A DNA stretch of 64,000 bases from JBFGJH01 sp041586155. Lineage in GTDB: Bacteria; Actinomycetota; Acidimicrobiia; Spongiisociales; JAENVV01. The stretch lies in NCBI GenBank assembly GCA_041586155.1, contig JBFHAT010000006.1, positions 33,048-97,047 of the forward strand. Reading direction: 5' to 3'. Under the pieces are notes generated by a model. That model saw only the letters and a list, made by a program, of their open reading frames with translations. It had not been told where the DNA came from and did no database searches. Numbering within the stretch: the first letter of the stretch is position 1; each line of letters begins with the position of its first letter. The translations under genes were made by a program, and so were the position numbers. Positions 1 to 7,695 of the stretch are shown here, in pieces.

Positions 1-655
1 GCACATCGTCTCCGACGTGGTGACCAAGCGTGTCGTTGATCTTCTTGAAATCGTCGAGGTCGCCCATGAGAACGGCCAGGGGCCGGTCGTAGCGACGGGC
101 CCGCTCGAACTCCTCTCCAAGACGCTCGAAGAAGAACCGGTGGTTCTTCAACCCCGTGAGCCAGTCGGTCACCGACATCGCCTCGAGTCGGGCCACCGTG
201 GTCTCCAGCTCCCGACTACGGGCCTGTTCGAATTCGTACCGCCGCTGCAGCTCGTCGAGCACGGGCTGGACGAGTTCAGGCGAGATGGTGCCAGTTGAGG
301 CTTCGCCAACCGAGCGGATGGCTTCGATCAGGTCTGTGACCTTGCCCTTCACGACGAAGGCCGTCGGCGCCACTGCCAGGACCGGCGCAACTTGGCCGAC
401 GCTGGCGAATGAAACTTGGGCGATGATCTCGACGTCGACGATCTCGCGCAGTCGTCGAGCGAGCGCTTCCGCGCTCATGTCGGACAGCGATAGGTCAACC
501 AGACCGATGGTCGGATCCCCCTGGGCCGCGACGGCGAGTGCTTGGTGGCCGGTGGCGCAATCGGCAACGACTTCGATGCCCGCTCCCCGCAGCGCCTCGA
601 CGGTGGCTGCTCGGGCGACGTCGTCCGGGTCCACCACCAGCACGCGGTGAGCCAT
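1..655 (-). CDS. Response regulator with GGDEF domain (3' part outside window)
   Basis: Likely a diguanylate-cyclase-type signalling protein; 218 codons are visible and the C-terminal part lies beyond base 1. Residues 1-120 look like a receiver domain, with an acidic pocket (VVDPDD, 7-12), a candidate phospho-acceptor Asp54 in GLVDLSLSD and Lys103. A helical linker (about 125-160) leads to the start of a GGDEF domain: TDWLTGLKNHRFF (163-175) and GDLDDFKKINDTLGHH (198-213), which carries the metal-binding Asp residues. The GGDEF signature itself is not in the window, so catalytic competence cannot be judged. The gene follows the class IV aminotransferase after 24 bases on the same strand. Family call is firm; output activity is inferred. 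Confidence 0.85.
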   Translation of the reverse strand, partial: MAHRVLVVDPDDVARAATVEALRGAGIEVVADCATGHQALAVAAQGDPTIGLVDLSLSDMSAEALARRLREIVDVEIIAQVSFASVGQVAPVLAVAPTAFVVKGKVTDLIEAIRSVGEASTGTISPELVQPVLDELQRRYEFEQARSRELETTVARLEAMSVTDWLTGLKNHRFFFERLGEEFERARRYDRPLAVLMGDLDDFKKINDTLGHHVGDDV

Positions 656-679
656 GTTCCGGATATCGGCCGAAGCGGC

Positions 680-1492
680 TCAAGAGTTGAGCAGATTGGC
701 GATACGGGCGTGGAGGGCATCCCGTACTCTCGACGTCACCGGACCGGGAGCCTTTTCGAAGGCATCGATGCGCGTCACCGGCGTGACCTCCTTGACGGTC
801 GACATCGCAAAGACTTCGTCTGCCTCGTACATCCGCTCGAGCGGGAACCGGCCTTCCTCTACGACGATCCCGCACTCTTCGGCCGCGGCGACGACGTGAC
901 GGCGCGTGATCGAATCGAGTATGAGCAGATCCAGGTCTGGCGTCTCCAAGACCTCGCCGACAAGCCAACCCACCGTGAATGTCGGCCCTTCCAAGACGAC
1001 CGACTCGTCGGACAGGAGCACTGCATCGTCGAATCCCGCCGCCCTCGCCCTACGGGATGCAGAGAGGTTGGGGGCGTACGAAAGTGTCTTGGCCCCGGCC
1101 AGATCCCACGCCCTTCCGGCCGAATGCCACGGTGCTCCGACCGACATCATCCGCAGCTCGGATCGGGGCGGCGGGAGCGGCTCCGCCATGACCACGATCG
1201 CGCCCATCAGGCCCCGCTCGGGGTCGCCTCGAGTGGCGATGAGCCGGATCACCCCATCGCCGGAGACGGCGCCCGCCCGGCGAACCCATTCGGCGAGAAG
1301 GCCAGTGTCAGGCAACGGCAGCGCCAACGCTTCCGCCGATTGGGTGAGACGCTGCAGGTGCTCGTCCACCGCAAACACCTGCCCGTGGTAGGAGCGCAGC
1401 GCTTCGAAGCAGCCATCTCCTCTCAGGAAACTGAGGTCCTGAACGGCAATCGCGCCGGAAGGGACCTGCTCACCGTCGATCCAAACGTTCAT
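680..1492 (-). CDS. Class IV aminotransferase (PLP-dependent)
   Basis: This 270-residue protein belongs to the fold-type IV aminotransferases (branched-chain aminotransferase, D-amino acid aminotransferase and aminodeoxychorismate lyase group). The catalytic lysine is Lys135 in AGAKTLSYAPNLSA, followed by the usual ARAAGFDDAVLL stretch and Glu168 in VLEGPTF. The N-terminus has the family pattern VQDLSFLRGDGCFEALR. Its ATG overlaps the nadE stop by four bases (ATGA), so the two are probably translated together. Substrate is undecided: aminodeoxychorismate lyase (PabC) or a transaminase are both possible. Confidence 0.85.
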   Translation of the reverse strand: MNVWIDGEQVPSGAIAVQDLSFLRGDGCFEALRSYHGQVFAVDEHLQRLTQSAEALALPLPDTGLLAEWVRRAGAVSGDGVIRLIATRGDPERGLMGAIVVMAEPLPPPRSELRMMSVGAPWHSAGRAWDLAGAKTLSYAPNLSASRRARAAGFDDAVLLSDESVVLEGPTFTVGWLVGEVLETPDLDLLILDSITRRHVVAAAEECGIVVEEGRFPLERMYEADEVFAMSTVKEVTPVTRIDAFEKAPGPVTSRVRDALHARIANLLNS

Positions 1493-3147
1493 CCCAGCCG
1501 GTATCGATTCGTGATGGGTAGCCGTCGATCCTTTCCGAAGGCCTTGGCGGTGATCTTCACGCCGGGGGCGGACTGCCGGCGCTTGTACTCGTTGCGGTCG
1601 ACCATGCGTGCCACGCGGGCGACCGTCGCCTCGTCGTATCCCTCCCCGACGATCGACGCGATCGAACGGTCTTCTTCGATGTAACGCTCCAAGATCGCGT
1701 CGAGCACGTCGTATGGGGGGAGCGAGTCGGAGTCTCGCTGGTCGGGTGCCAGCTCGGCCGACGGCGGCTTGCTGATCGTCGACGGCGGGATCACCTCGCC
1801 GATCGTGTTGCGCCAGCGAGCCAGCCGGTAGACCAGCGTCTTGAAGACATCCTTGAGGACGGCGTAGCCGCCGGCCATGTCGCCATAGAGCGTGGCGTAG
1901 CCGACCGCCATCTCCGACTTGTTGCCGGTGGCGACCACCATGCCGCCGAACTTGTTGGAGAGTGCCATCAGCAACGCTCCCCTGATCCGCGCCTGGATGT
2001 TCTCCTCGGTCACGTCCGGCAATCGCTCATCGAAGATCGGCGCCAGCGCATCGAGATACGACTGGAAGATCTCGTCCATCGGCAAGATCGTGAACCGGAT
2101 GCCCAGCCGGCCGGCCAGGTCCTCGGCATCGGTCACCGACCCGGGCGACGAGTAGCGAGAAGGCATCGCCACTCCCCAGACTCGATCGGGCCCGAGCGCA
2201 TCGGCGCACACCGCCGCAGTCAACGCCGAATCGATGCCTCCGGACAACCCGATCACCACATGGTCGAAACCGTTCTTGCGGACGTAGTCGCCCACCCCGA
2301 GCTCCAGCGCTCGATACACCTCCTCGTCGGCATCGAGCAACCTGCCGACGGCCTCCGCTTCCGGCTTCGGATCCCCACTCAGGGCGACATCGACGACAAA
2401 TCGGTCCTCGACGAACTGCGGAGCGCGGGCGAGAAGGCGCCCTTCCGCCGAGAACACCATGCTGTGACCATCGAACACCAGCTCATCCTGGCCGCCAACC
2501 TGATTGACGTACACGAGCGGGGCGCCGGCGGCGCGGGCCTGACCGCGCATGAGGTCCTCACGGGCCAACGCCTTCCCGTAGTTGTACGGCGATGCGTTGA
2601 TGTTGACGAGAAGACGGGCACCTGCCGCAGCTTGTTGGATGGGAGGACCGTCGGCTACCCAGGCGTCCTCACAGATCGAGACGCCGAATGTCAATCCTCC
2701 CAATCGCCACGTCTGGGCGGGACGTCCCCCACGGGCAAAGTAGCGACTCTCGTCGAACACGCCATAGTTGGGCAGCAACACCTTGTGGTAGACGCCCGCC
2801 ACCGCACCCCGATGGAGAATCGCGGCGGCGTTGGCGACGCCGCGGGTCACCGCATCGTCCGGCAGGTCGTCGATGTCGGCAGCCCGATCGACGAATCCCA
2901 CCACGGTGATGCAGTCCCCAGCCTGAGCAGCCAGCTCGTCCAGGGCCCGGAGGTTGGCGGCGACGAAGCCGTCACGAAGGACCAGATCCTCCGGCGGGTA
3001 GCCGCTCAGCGCAAGCTCGGAGAGTACGAGCAGGTCGGCGCCCGCCGACTCTGCCCAGGCCATCGCCTCGCCGATCTGCTTGGCGTTGCCTTCCACGTCG
3101 CCGACCACCACGTTCAGCTGCGCACCGGCCACCCGAAGCTCGTCCAT
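1489..3147 (-). CDS. nadE: Glutamine-dependent NAD+ synthetase
   Basis: Makes NAD+ from deamido-NAD+, ATP and glutamine-derived ammonia. It is the two-domain form (552 residues). The N-terminal nitrilase-type glutaminase has the Glu44/Lys122/Cys159 triad (LSELALSGYPPED, YHKVLLPNYG, SICEDAW). The C-terminal synthetase has the PP-loop SGGIDS at 302-307. The frame stays open upstream to 3312, but ATG at 3147 gives the conserved N-terminus MDELRVAGAQLNVVVGD and sits seven bases after a TAATGT hexamer. It heads a unit running into the aminotransferase and GGDEF genes. Confidence 0.95.
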   Translation of the reverse strand: MDELRVAGAQLNVVVGDVEGNAKQIGEAMAWAESAGADLLVLSELALSGYPPEDLVLRDGFVAANLRALDELAAQAGDCITVVGFVDRAADIDDLPDDAVTRGVANAAAILHRGAVAGVYHKVLLPNYGVFDESRYFARGGRPAQTWRLGGLTFGVSICEDAWVADGPPIQQAAAGARLLVNINASPYNYGKALAREDLMRGQARAAGAPLVYVNQVGGQDELVFDGHSMVFSAEGRLLARAPQFVEDRFVVDVALSGDPKPEAEAVGRLLDADEEVYRALELGVGDYVRKNGFDHVVIGLSGGIDSALTAAVCADALGPDRVWGVAMPSRYSSPGSVTDAEDLAGRLGIRFTILPMDEIFQSYLDALAPIFDERLPDVTEENIQARIRGALLMALSNKFGGMVVATGNKSEMAVGYATLYGDMAGGYAVLKDVFKTLVYRLARWRNTIGEVIPPSTISKPPSAELAPDQRDSDSLPPYDVLDAILERYIEEDRSIASIVGEGYDEATVARVARMVDRNEYKRRQSAPGVKITAKAFGKDRRLPITNRYRLG

Positions 3148-3154
3148 CGCCACG

Positions 3155-3160
3155 ACATTA
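3155..3160 (-). promoter_or_regulatory. -10 hexamer, leaderless start of nadE
   Basis: TAATGT on the minus strand ends seven bases before the nadE ATG, which has no Shine-Dalgarno sequence. Confidence 0.5.
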
Positions 3161-3234
3161 GCCCTGACTCCCCCGGCCGATTCGAAGGCGCGCTCGTCAG
3201 CCTGCGGAGCGGCCAGAGCCTGCGCCGGGCCGCC

Positions 3235-3240
3235 TACCAT
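3235..3240 (+). promoter_or_regulatory. -10 hexamer, leaderless GTG start of amidohydrolase
   Basis: TACCAT ends eight bases before the GTG at 3249. It is divergent from the nadE promoter 75 bases away. Confidence 0.45.
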
Positions 3241-3248
3241 GGTGTCTC

Positions 3249-4406
3249 GTGACACGGCTTGTTTCAGCTGCGCGGCGTGCCGCTCCTGCCGCCATCGACC
3301 TTCGACGCGCAATTCACCGTCATCCCGAGAGGGGTTTCGCCGAGTTCGCCACCACCGGAAGGATTGCGGCGGCGCTCGAGGCGGAGGGAATCGCCGCCAG
3401 AGTGCGCGAGGACGGGACCGGACTCGTTGCGGATGTCGGTCCTGACGCCCCTCGGGTCGCCTGGCGCGCCGACCTCGACGCCCTGCCGATCCACGAGATG
3501 ACGAATCTCGCCTTCCGCTCGAACGTGGACGGGTGGATGCATGCCTGCGGGCACGACGCCCACAGCGCCATCGCCACCGCCATCGCCACGGTGCTGCACG
3601 AACAAGGCGACGTGTCGGTGAGATTCATCTTCCAGCCCGCCGAGGAATCGTTTCCCGGCGGTGCTCGCCAGTTGACCCTGGAGGGCGCCATCGACGGCAT
3701 CAGCGCCATCGCTGCTTTCCACGTCGACCCCTCGCTCGAAGTAGGGAAGATCGGGCTGAGGATCGGGGCGATCACATCCAGCAGCGATCGCTTCCAAATC
3801 ACGGTGGAAGGACCCGGCGGTCACACTGCCCGCCCTCACGAGACCGTCGACACCCTCTATGCGGCCGGTCGAATCCTCACCGACCTCCCGATGATGGTTC
3901 ACCGCTCGCTGGACAGCCGGATCCCGATCTCGTTGGTCTTCGGCCAGCTGCGAGGCGGAGAGGCTGACAACGTGATCCCCACACGGGTGACGATGGCCGG
4001 CACGGTTCGCATGTTGGACGACACCGCTCGTGACCACGTCCCGATGCTGATCGATCGGCTGGCACAGGAGATCGCTCAGCCCACCGGCGCAAAGGTCTCA
4101 ACGACCTTCGAGACGGGAATTCCGCCTGTGATCAACGACCCGCGTGTCATTGCCGCCGCCCATCTCGCCGTTGTCGAGACGCTGGGCAGCGATGCCGTCG
4201 CCGAAGCCCAGCCGAGCATGGGCGCTGAAGACTTCGCCGACTACCTCGAGACGATTCCAGGCGCACTCCTTCGCCTGGGAGTCCGAACACCGGGCAAAGC
4301 CGAGCTGGCCCTGCACTCGGCCGTGTTCGACATCGACGAAGGCGCAATCGCCCACGGGATCGCAGCCGGCGCCGCCACGCTCTACGAGCTGAGCAGGAGA
4401 GTCTGA
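3249..4406 (+). CDS. M20 family amidohydrolase (N-acyl amino acid type)
   Basis: Zinc-dependent amidohydrolase of peptidase family M20, in the IAA-amino acid/N-acetyl amino acid/hippurate hydrolase branch; 385 residues, GTG start. RADLDALP (73-80) and HACGHDAH (98-105) carry metal ligands, and IFQPAEESFPGGA holds the catalytic glutamate pair. The dimerisation insert (TVEGPGGHTARPHETVD) and the late GAEDFADY motif are both present. It is divergent from nadE and convergent with tyrA (7 bases apart). The natural acyl-amino acid is unknown. Confidence 0.9.
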   Translation: MTRLVSAARRAAPAAIDLRRAIHRHPERGFAEFATTGRIAAALEAEGIAARVREDGTGLVADVGPDAPRVAWRADLDALPIHEMTNLAFRSNVDGWMHACGHDAHSAIATAIATVLHEQGDVSVRFIFQPAEESFPGGARQLTLEGAIDGISAIAAFHVDPSLEVGKIGLRIGAITSSSDRFQITVEGPGGHTARPHETVDTLYAAGRILTDLPMMVHRSLDSRIPISLVFGQLRGGEADNVIPTRVTMAGTVRMLDDTARDHVPMLIDRLAQEIAQPTGAKVSTTFETGIPPVINDPRVIAAAHLAVVETLGSDAVAEAQPSMGAEDFADYLETIPGALLRLGVRTPGKAELALHSAVFDIDEGAIAHGIAAGAATLYELSRRV

Positions 4407-4413
4407 GCCTCGC

Positions 4414-5436
4414 TCAGTCGGTCAGCTCGAAGCCTTCGAATTCGAGCGCATGCCGTAGCGTCTCGGCTTCGCCCGGCCGGACGGACAATGTGAGCACGCC
4501 GCCTCCGCCATGCGGGCCATGGCGGAGCTGCAGGTCTCTGATGTCGGCCCTGCTGGCCGCCAGCGCCCGGCCAACCGCTGCAAGAGAACCGGGACGATCC
4601 TCCAAGATGAGCCGCACCGCCACGACCGGGGGCGCCAGCGACTGCCGGACCTTCCGAGCGGCCGCAATCTCGGATCTGAGGGGCTCGACCGCATCCAGTC
4701 TCGTCGACCAGCGCCGGAGACGTTCGGCTAGATCGTCGGCGGCCACGGCTATCTGCTCTCGGTTGGCAACCATGACGTCCGCCCACATCGTCGGGTCGGA
4801 CAGGGCAATGCGGGTCAGGTCGCGAAACCCGCCCGCGGCCAACTCGAGCGCATCGTCACCGTCCGCCGCCGCCTCGATGAGCGCCAAAGCGACGAGCTGG
4901 GGAATATGGCTGATCGCCGCGACTGCTGCGTCATGTCTCGCCGCCGACATACGGACGGGAATGCCGCCGAGGCTCTCGATCATCCTCTCTACCTGCAGCA
5001 GATCCGGCTCAGCGGCGTGATCGTCGGTGACGATCCACGTCGCCCCTTTGAACAACCGGGCTGACGCATGCTCGGCACCGGGGTGTTCGCGTCCGGCCAT
5101 TGGATGGGTGCCCACAAACCGAATCCCTGCGGCACGGGCTGCCTTCACCATCGGCTCCTTGACGCCTGCCACGTCGATCACCAAACCCGCGAAGTCGAGT
5201 TCGCCCAACTGATCGGCTACCGCGAGCGCCGGACCGGACAGAACCACGAGGTCGGCCAGGGCAGTCGCCTCGGCCGAGCTGGTGGCCGTCGCATCGATGG
5301 CGCCGACCTCCGCCGCGCTTCGCAAAGCGTCGGCCGATGGGTCCCAGCCGATGATTCGTTTTCCTTCGGCCCGTAGCCCTAGGCCCATGGATGCGCCGAT
5401 GAGTCCGGTGCCAAGGATCGCGACGTCGTGGATCAC
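4414..5436 (-). CDS. tyrA: Prephenate dehydrogenase with ACT domain
   Basis: Oxidises prephenate to 4-hydroxyphenylpyruvate for tyrosine synthesis. The 340-residue protein opens with a Rossmann nucleotide-binding motif (ILGTGLIGASMG, 7-18) and continues through the TyrA helical domain, including GTHPMAGREHPG. It ends in an ACT-like regulatory domain (about 265-340, VRLILEDRPGSLAAVGRAL), which suggests feedback control by an amino acid. Its ATG overlaps the DAHP synthase stop by four bases, coupling the first shikimate-pathway step to the tyrosine branch. Confidence 0.93.
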   Translation of the reverse strand: MIHDVAILGTGLIGASMGLGLRAEGKRIIGWDPSADALRSAAEVGAIDATATSSAEATALADLVVLSGPALAVADQLGELDFAGLVIDVAGVKEPMVKAARAAGIRFVGTHPMAGREHPGAEHASARLFKGATWIVTDDHAAEPDLLQVERMIESLGGIPVRMSAARHDAAVAAISHIPQLVALALIEAAADGDDALELAAGGFRDLTRIALSDPTMWADVMVANREQIAVAADDLAERLRRWSTRLDAVEPLRSEIAAARKVRQSLAPPVVAVRLILEDRPGSLAAVGRALAASRADIRDLQLRHGPHGGGGVLTLSVRPGEAETLRHALEFEGFELTD

Positions 5437-6455
5437 AGCGGCCGTTCCATGGCGACCGCCAACCGCCGCACCTGGTCCATCAAGGATCCAAAGTCCGCCG
5501 GGAGGAGCGCTTGCGCACCATCGACCTTGGCCATGTCCGGTGTGGGGTGCACGTCGACCATGATGCCGTCGGCGCCCACTCCAACCGCTGCGCGGGCCAG
5601 CGGAGTGACCAGATGGCGATGGCCACCGGAATGGGACGGATCGACAATGACGGGTAGATGCGACAGCTGCTTGAGGATCGGCACCGCAGAGATGTCCAAT
5701 GTGTTGCGTGACGCCGTCTCGAAGGTTCGGATCCCGCGTTCCACGAGGATGATCTCGTGATTGCCTTCTTTGTAGATGTACTCGGCTGCGTTGAGCCAGT
5801 CTTCGATCGTTGCCGTGAAGCCCCGCTTGAGCTGAACAGGCCTGGTCTGGCGGCCGACCTCTGCGAGGAGGCCATAGTTGGCCATGTTGCGGGTGCCCAC
5901 GCGCAACATGTCAGCGTAGGAGGAAACCAACTCCACATCGCGTGGGTCGAGCACCTCGGCGACGAACGGCATGTCGAACTCTTCGCGCGCTTCGGCCAGG
6001 AGCTGCAGGCCCTTTTCCCCCAAGCCTTGAAATGAATAGGGCGAGGTGCGCGGCTTGAAGGCGTCGCCTCGCAATACCGTTGCGCCGGCGGCCTTGACCG
6101 CTTCGGCTGTGCGAAACAGCTGGTCGCGCGTCTCCACTGCGCACGGGCCGGCGATGACGGTGAATGACGGGCCTCCGATACCGACGTTGCGCACCGTGAC
6201 GACTGTGTCGGCCACCTGGAAATCGCGACTCACGAATTTGAACGACTTGTAAACGGGCACTGCTCTCTCGACCCCGGTCATCGCCTCCCAGGGCAGCTGC
6301 TGAATCCTCGCCTGGTCACCGAGGGCGCCGATCATGGTGCGGTTCTGCCCGCGGCTGACGTGGGCCTCGCAGCCGATGGAGTCGAGGCGATCCACGACGG
6401 CTCTGACGTCCTCATCGGTCGCATCGGCCTGCATCACGATCATCACTGCGCTCAA
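5433..6455 (-). CDS. aroF: 3-deoxy-7-phosphoheptulonate synthase (DAHP synthase, type I beta)
   Basis: Condenses phosphoenolpyruvate and erythrose 4-phosphate, the first step of aromatic amino-acid synthesis. It is 340 residues long with an N-terminal ferredoxin-like domain (1-70) typical of the I-beta subgroup, then a TIM barrel with GPCAVE, LRGDAFKPRTSPYSFQGLG, DPSHSGGHRH and VDVHPTPDMAKVDG. It lies between a small ACT-like protein upstream (4-base overlap) and tyrA downstream (4-base overlap). The ferredoxin-like domain is where such enzymes bind inhibitory amino acids. Confidence 0.94.
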   Translation of the reverse strand: MSAVMIVMQADATDEDVRAVVDRLDSIGCEAHVSRGQNRTMIGALGDQARIQQLPWEAMTGVERAVPVYKSFKFVSRDFQVADTVVTVRNVGIGGPSFTVIAGPCAVETRDQLFRTAEAVKAAGATVLRGDAFKPRTSPYSFQGLGEKGLQLLAEAREEFDMPFVAEVLDPRDVELVSSYADMLRVGTRNMANYGLLAEVGRQTRPVQLKRGFTATIEDWLNAAEYIYKEGNHEIILVERGIRTFETASRNTLDISAVPILKQLSHLPVIVDPSHSGGHRHLVTPLARAAVGVGADGIMVDVHPTPDMAKVDGAQALLPADFGSLMDQVRRLAVAMERPL

Positions 6456-6712
6456 TGTTGGGTCTCCGTGCTTGCTTCGGGCACGGACAGCTCCAGCCGC
6501 CGCACGCGAATCGAGTCGTCCGCCATGGCTCGAAGTCCGGATTCGACTTCGGATGCGACCGATCCGGCCCAGATAGTAACGAGCATGATCGTGGCGTCAT
6601 CCGCCCCCAGCATCAGGTGGAGGCAGTACGGGTCCTCGGTGAACTCGTGCACCATCTCCTCCAGCCAGGTCGGTTCTCGGTAGCGGGGAATCTCGACAAC
6701 GATGGACTCCAT
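6452..6712 (-). CDS. Small ACT-like protein coupled to DAHP synthase
   Basis: I do not recognise this 86-residue protein by family. The pattern is strand (IVVEIPR), helix (TWLEEMVHEFTED), strand (CLHLMLGAD), strand (TIMLVTIWAG), helix (EVESGLRAMADD), strand (IRVRRLEL). That is the beta-alpha-beta-beta-alpha-beta order of a ferredoxin/ACT fold. The stop overlaps the DAHP synthase ATG (ATGA), so it is the first gene of the aro-tyr unit. The frame opens upstream to 6739, but ATG at 6712 sits six bases behind TACCAT and matches the leaderless pattern. Inferred role: amino-acid sensing subunit; untested. Confidence 0.65.
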   Translation of the reverse strand: MESIVVEIPRYREPTWLEEMVHEFTEDPYCLHLMLGADDATIMLVTIWAGSVASEVESGLRAMADDSIRVRRLELSVPEASTETQH

Positions 6713-6718
6713 CGATTG

Positions 6719-6724
6719 ATGGTA
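6719..6724 (-). promoter_or_regulatory. -10 hexamer of the aro-tyr unit
   Basis: TACCAT on the minus strand ends six bases before the ATG at 6712. It is back to back with the SDR promoter at 6761. Confidence 0.5.
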
Positions 6725-6760
6725 GGCCGATCCGAACACGGGCCGGCCGGGGCGCCCGAC

Positions 6761-6766
6761 TACCGT
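6761..6766 (+). promoter_or_regulatory. -10 hexamer, leaderless start of SDR gene
   Basis: TACCGT ends eight bases before the ATG at 6775. Confidence 0.5.
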
Positions 6767-6774
6767 CCTTGTGA

Positions 6775-7695
6775 ATGGAGCGGGTACTGGTGACAGGCGC
6801 CGGCAGCTGGGTGGGCGGACATTGCGTCCGCAGGCTCGAGAGCCAGGTCGATGTGATGGCGGTCGACGAGATCGAGCCGCGGCTGGAGTTCGGCTCCCCG
6901 TTCCAGAGGTTCTCGCTCGACTCGCTCGAATTCGCCCACTTCGTCCTCGACGTGGATCCCACCGTCGTTCTCCACCTCCAGACGCTGGATCGGTCCGCCG
7001 AGCTCGGCGCCTCCCGAGCCCGCGACGGGTCGGTGCTGGGAGCGCAAGCGCTCTTTGGCGCCGTCGCCCGCTCTTCTCGCATCCGGCATGTCGTCGTCAA
7101 GAGCGATGCGGCCATCTACTCCACGGGACCTCGGCACGCCTCGATACTCGACGAGCGCACGGTGATCACCGGTCGTGCCACCCGTTATGAGCGCAACCTC
7201 CGCGAAATCGAGCGTTTCGTCCAAGAGCTGGACCGTGAGCTCCCCTCGGTTTCCTTCACGGTGCTTCGGCTTGCCAGCATCATCGGCCCAACCGTCCTCA
7301 ACCCGTTGAGCCGATATTTGAGTCTGCCCGTCGTGCCGACAGCGCTGGGGCACGACCCCCGGCTGCAGTTCGTGTACGAAACCGATGCAGTCGACGCGTT
7401 TCTGGCCGCGATCGGCTCCGAGTCCCCCGGCGTCTTCAACGTGGCCGGCTCGGGTTCGACCTACCTCCACCGCGCTCTGCGCCGTGGGCGGCGTCTGCCT
7501 CAGCCCCTGCCCCCGCCTCAGCTCCGTCGGGCCCGCGCCCTCATCGGCACATTCTCCGTGCGCCTCCCCGATCATCTCGGCAATCTCCTCAAATACGGGC
7601 GCCACATCGAAACCAGCCGGATGGAGCAGGTGCTCGGCTTCTCACCGCAGCGATCTTCACCGTCGGCATTGCACGAAACCCTCGGCGGAGCATGA
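6775..7695 (+). CDS. NAD-dependent epimerase/dehydratase-like protein (extended SDR)
   Basis: Residues 4-16 (VLVTGAGSWVGGH) form a Rossmann glycine-rich motif, and the 306-residue length fits extended SDR proteins. Later family-like segments are VVKSDAAIYSTGPRH and VLRLASIIGP. The usual catalytic YxxxK is not evident: the best-placed tyrosine is in RYERNLREIE, with no Lys at +4. It may therefore bind nucleotide without SDR catalysis, or use another Tyr. Its stop overlaps the acyltransferase start by four bases, so a joint role in lipid or envelope metabolism is plausible but inferred. Confidence 0.82.
   Translation: MERVLVTGAGSWVGGHCVRRLESQVDVMAVDEIEPRLEFGSPFQRFSLDSLEFAHFVLDVDPTVVLHLQTLDRSAELGASRARDGSVLGAQALFGAVARSSRIRHVVVKSDAAIYSTGPRHASILDERTVITGRATRYERNLREIERFVQELDRELPSVSFTVLRLASIIGPTVLNPLSRYLSLPVVPTALGHDPRLQFVYETDAVDAFLAAIGSESPGVFNVAGSGSTYLHRALRRGRRLPQPLPPPQLRRARALIGTFSVRLPDHLGNLLKYGRHIETSRMEQVLGFSPQRSSPSALHETLGGA

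Noticed and set aside
2260..3252. A 330-codon plus-strand frame opposite nadE
   Set aside because: It is antisense to a gene with all NAD synthetase motifs; high GC leaves many long antisense frames open. No family feature is visible in it.
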